Origin: Planctomycetaceae bacterium
GTDB lineage: Bacteria > Planctomycetota > Planctomycetia > Planctomycetales > Planctomycetaceae
Assembly: GCA_020850695.1 (NCBI GenBank)
Contig: JADZEF010000256.1
Location: forward strand, 1-34,049
Reading direction: 5' to 3'
Length of the DNA: 34,049 nt
Shown here: one piece after another, positions 32,706 to 34,049 of the stretch
Numbering within the stretch: position 1 is the stretch's first letter
Layout: each line of letters opens with the position of its first letter
Translations under genes and position numbers: made by a program
The notes under the pieces: model-generated
What the model was told of the DNA's origin: nothing
The model's input: the letters and a program-made list of their open reading frames with translations, nothing else
Database searches by the model: none

Positions 32706-33813
32706 AGGTCGCACACGAGAGAAACGAACAATCCTTTGTTGGTCGACTCCGAAGCGGAGTCTGCCACACAAGGGGGAACACGAGATGAAGGTTGAGTGAA
32801 CTCGCCCACCGGCCGGAAGCGCCGGGCAGAACGCTTGTTGTTGAAGACAAGTGATTCAGAGCGAGCGCTGACGGAGGGACACGGTTGGCGTCATGCCGGT
32901 TCATGCCGCGGGAGCAGCATCACCGTGTGCCAAAGGCAGGATCGGCCGGCATTCCTCCGTGTGAAACGCTCTGCAAACGTCCGGGATCTTCCGAACGGGC
33001 CGCGAGTTCTGCCGGGAAAGTTGGAGATCCAACGTTTCAGGCAGTCTCCGTCAGTGTGGCCAGCCAATCGCAGAGAGTTGCCGGGGAGCAGACCGCCGAC
33101 GGGTTCTGCTCTAATACAGGAGGCGGGAAATGCGCCGATGTCGGCATGAACACAGAAGAATATCGTTTGCCGATTCTGCTGAAAAGGGGAATTCGACAGG
33201 GAAAGCGGAGAAAAACGAAACGGGCGAATCTATGCGGGCGAGAAGGCTCGGACGCAGAGGCACTGACACCGCAGGCTCTCATTGCGGCTGGAAGCATGGA
33301 GAAGACAAAACATTTAACAGGAGCAAGCAGAGGTAGCAGAGAAAATCCCAGACAAGGCAGGAGAGACGGTGTACGGCACGTCGGACCACGCAATTGTCCT
33401 CACAGACCGGCAGGTTCATCAGACGAGACATCAAGTCCCGATTTCATCTCTCGGCTGATGCCTTTTCTCTGCTACCTCTGCTTGCTCCTGTTGAATGCCT
33501 TTGGTCTGCCCGCCTTCAGCACTTGCGCGGAACACCCTGTCTCCGCAGAATTCGACCCTTCACGCCTAATTCCTTCCTCCGCCCCGCAAACTCACCCCAT
33601 CTTCGCCCCCCCCCGCGACCGGCACGACAGGAACCATTCTCCTTATCAAACGCACGAACGGCACAACCGCGCCAAAGCGAATAACCCCTACGGTCCGATT
33701 TACTGGAAGGATCCGCTGCGTTCGGCAGTCGGACGCATCCCTGTTCCCACAGGCTTCGCCTCGACATCGCCTCCTTCAGCCGGATCGATTCACTCTTGAG
33801 GGGAATTCACAAC
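32706..33813. other. 1.1-kb spacer between fusA and the polysaccharide-export gene
   Basis: A long frame exists at 32885-33799, but its translation is a mixture of unrelated low-complexity segments, and it runs through both arms of the inverted repeat at 33311-33497. I regard the spacer as non-coding. The left part should contain the fusA promoter. The 33170-33300 part is purine-rich. Confidence 0.6.
33311..33497. repeat. 35-bp inverted repeat (AACAGGAGCAAGCAGAGG type)
   Basis: The left arm (33311-33345) pairs with 33463-33497 at 34 of 35 positions; the inner 30 bases are perfect. The arms are built from related words (GCAAGCAGAGGTAGCAGAG). The 117-base loop shows no gene. It could fold into a long hairpin RNA, or be the ends of a short mobile sequence. 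Confidence 0.7.
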
Positions 33814-34049
33814 GTGTGGACTCACCAAGACTTCCGATGGACACGCCAACGGCCGCCCGCCGTCCGATCGCTCGCGATCGGTCTGGTCCTGGCCGTTTTC
33901 ACGAGTCTCACCGGGTGCGTCTCGGTTTCGAGCCACTCTCCTGCCAACTGCGGTCCCATCGGCGACGTCCCCCGCGAACTCTCCAAGACATCCCTGCCTC
34001 TCTACGTTATCGAGCCTCCCGACGTTCTCCTGATTGAAGCCGTCAACAA
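33814..34049 (+). CDS. polysaccharide export lipoprotein, 3' end outside window
   Basis: The first 78 codons of a Wza-like outer-membrane polysaccharide export protein. Start GTG 33814 follows GAGGGG (33798-33803). A lipoprotein signal covers about residues 20-38 and ends LTGC. After it, PRELSKTSLPLYVIEPPDVLLIEAV is the start of the polysaccharide biosynthesis/export domain in planctomycete proteins. The gene is cut by the window edge. Exopolysaccharide genes are expected downstream (inference). Confidence 0.8.
   Translation, partial: MWTHQDFRWTRQRPPAVRSLAIGLVLAVFTSLTGCVSVSSHSPANCGPIGDVPRELSKTSLPLYVIEPPDVLLIEAVN

Noticed and set aside
30792..32795. Long plus-strand open frame (667 codons) across fusA
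   Set aside because: It is antisense to a full-length EF-G; no domain is visible.
32885..33799. 304-codon frame between fusA and the polysaccharide-export gene
   Set aside because: The translation is patchy low complexity, it crosses both arms of an inverted repeat, and no ribosome-binding site is seen.
1..34049. CRISPR array or CRISPR-associated Tn7-like (CAST) system
   Set aside because: No regularly spaced identical repeats of 25-40 bases and no Cas gene are visible; target choice is more likely through the long TniQ.

Overview
The window looks like part of a Planctomycetota chromosome (inference). It is GC-rich. It carries a Tad/Flp pilus gene set, a Hanks-type kinase with a C-terminal membrane anchor, an ECF sigma factor, secreted beta-propeller and SMP-30-type proteins, an EF-G of the type also found in mitochondria, and a polysaccharide-export lipoprotein of a form common in planctomycetes. 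No rRNA, tRNA or CRISPR array was seen.

Bases 1 to about 8514 are most of a Tn7/Tn5053-like transposon. A DDE transposase (tniA/tnsB-like, cut by the window edge), an AAA+ ATPase (tniB/tnsC-like) and an unusually long TniQ with five C-terminal excisionase-like helix-turn-helix units are followed by accessory genes on the same strand. These are a small membrane peptide, a lipoprotein with a coiled coil and a second membrane segment, a sigma-like factor fenced by hairpin terminators, a 62-residue protein, a 72-residue beta-grasp (ubiquitin/ThiS-like) protein, and a 326-residue protein that joins an E2-like domain to a RING-like cysteine-rich tail. This last group ends at a strong terminator (8072-8118). 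The right end is marked by three phased 15-bp repeats (8377-8434) and a TGACA terminus near 8514. The ubiquitin-like protein and E2/RING protein, with no E1 or JAB peptidase nearby, are the most notable content.

Bases 9251-16778 hold the inner Tad machinery: cpaA, tadE, cpaB, a tadG-like gene, cpaF, tadB and tadC. The secretin (26347-28608, minus) and an OmpA-like lipoprotein (25333-26004, minus) lie about 9 kb away. No Flp pilin and no cpaE/tadZ are in the window. CpaB, the secretin and the lipoprotein each carry a glycine-rich low-complexity segment, often with Asn, Tyr or Trp.

Between the two Tad blocks are housekeeping or accessory genes: a membrane-domain/peroxiredoxin fusion, a secreted esterase, a secreted beta-propeller-like protein, a Ser/Thr kinase, an enolase-superfamily enzyme, a membrane protein and an ECF sigma factor. 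Right of the secretin come an SMP-30-like secreted protein, fusA on the minus strand, a 1.1-kb spacer with a 35-bp inverted repeat, and the start of a polysaccharide-export gene that runs off the window.

Many intergenic gaps hold long, mostly private inverted repeats built from short degenerate words. Several sit where a terminator would be expected.
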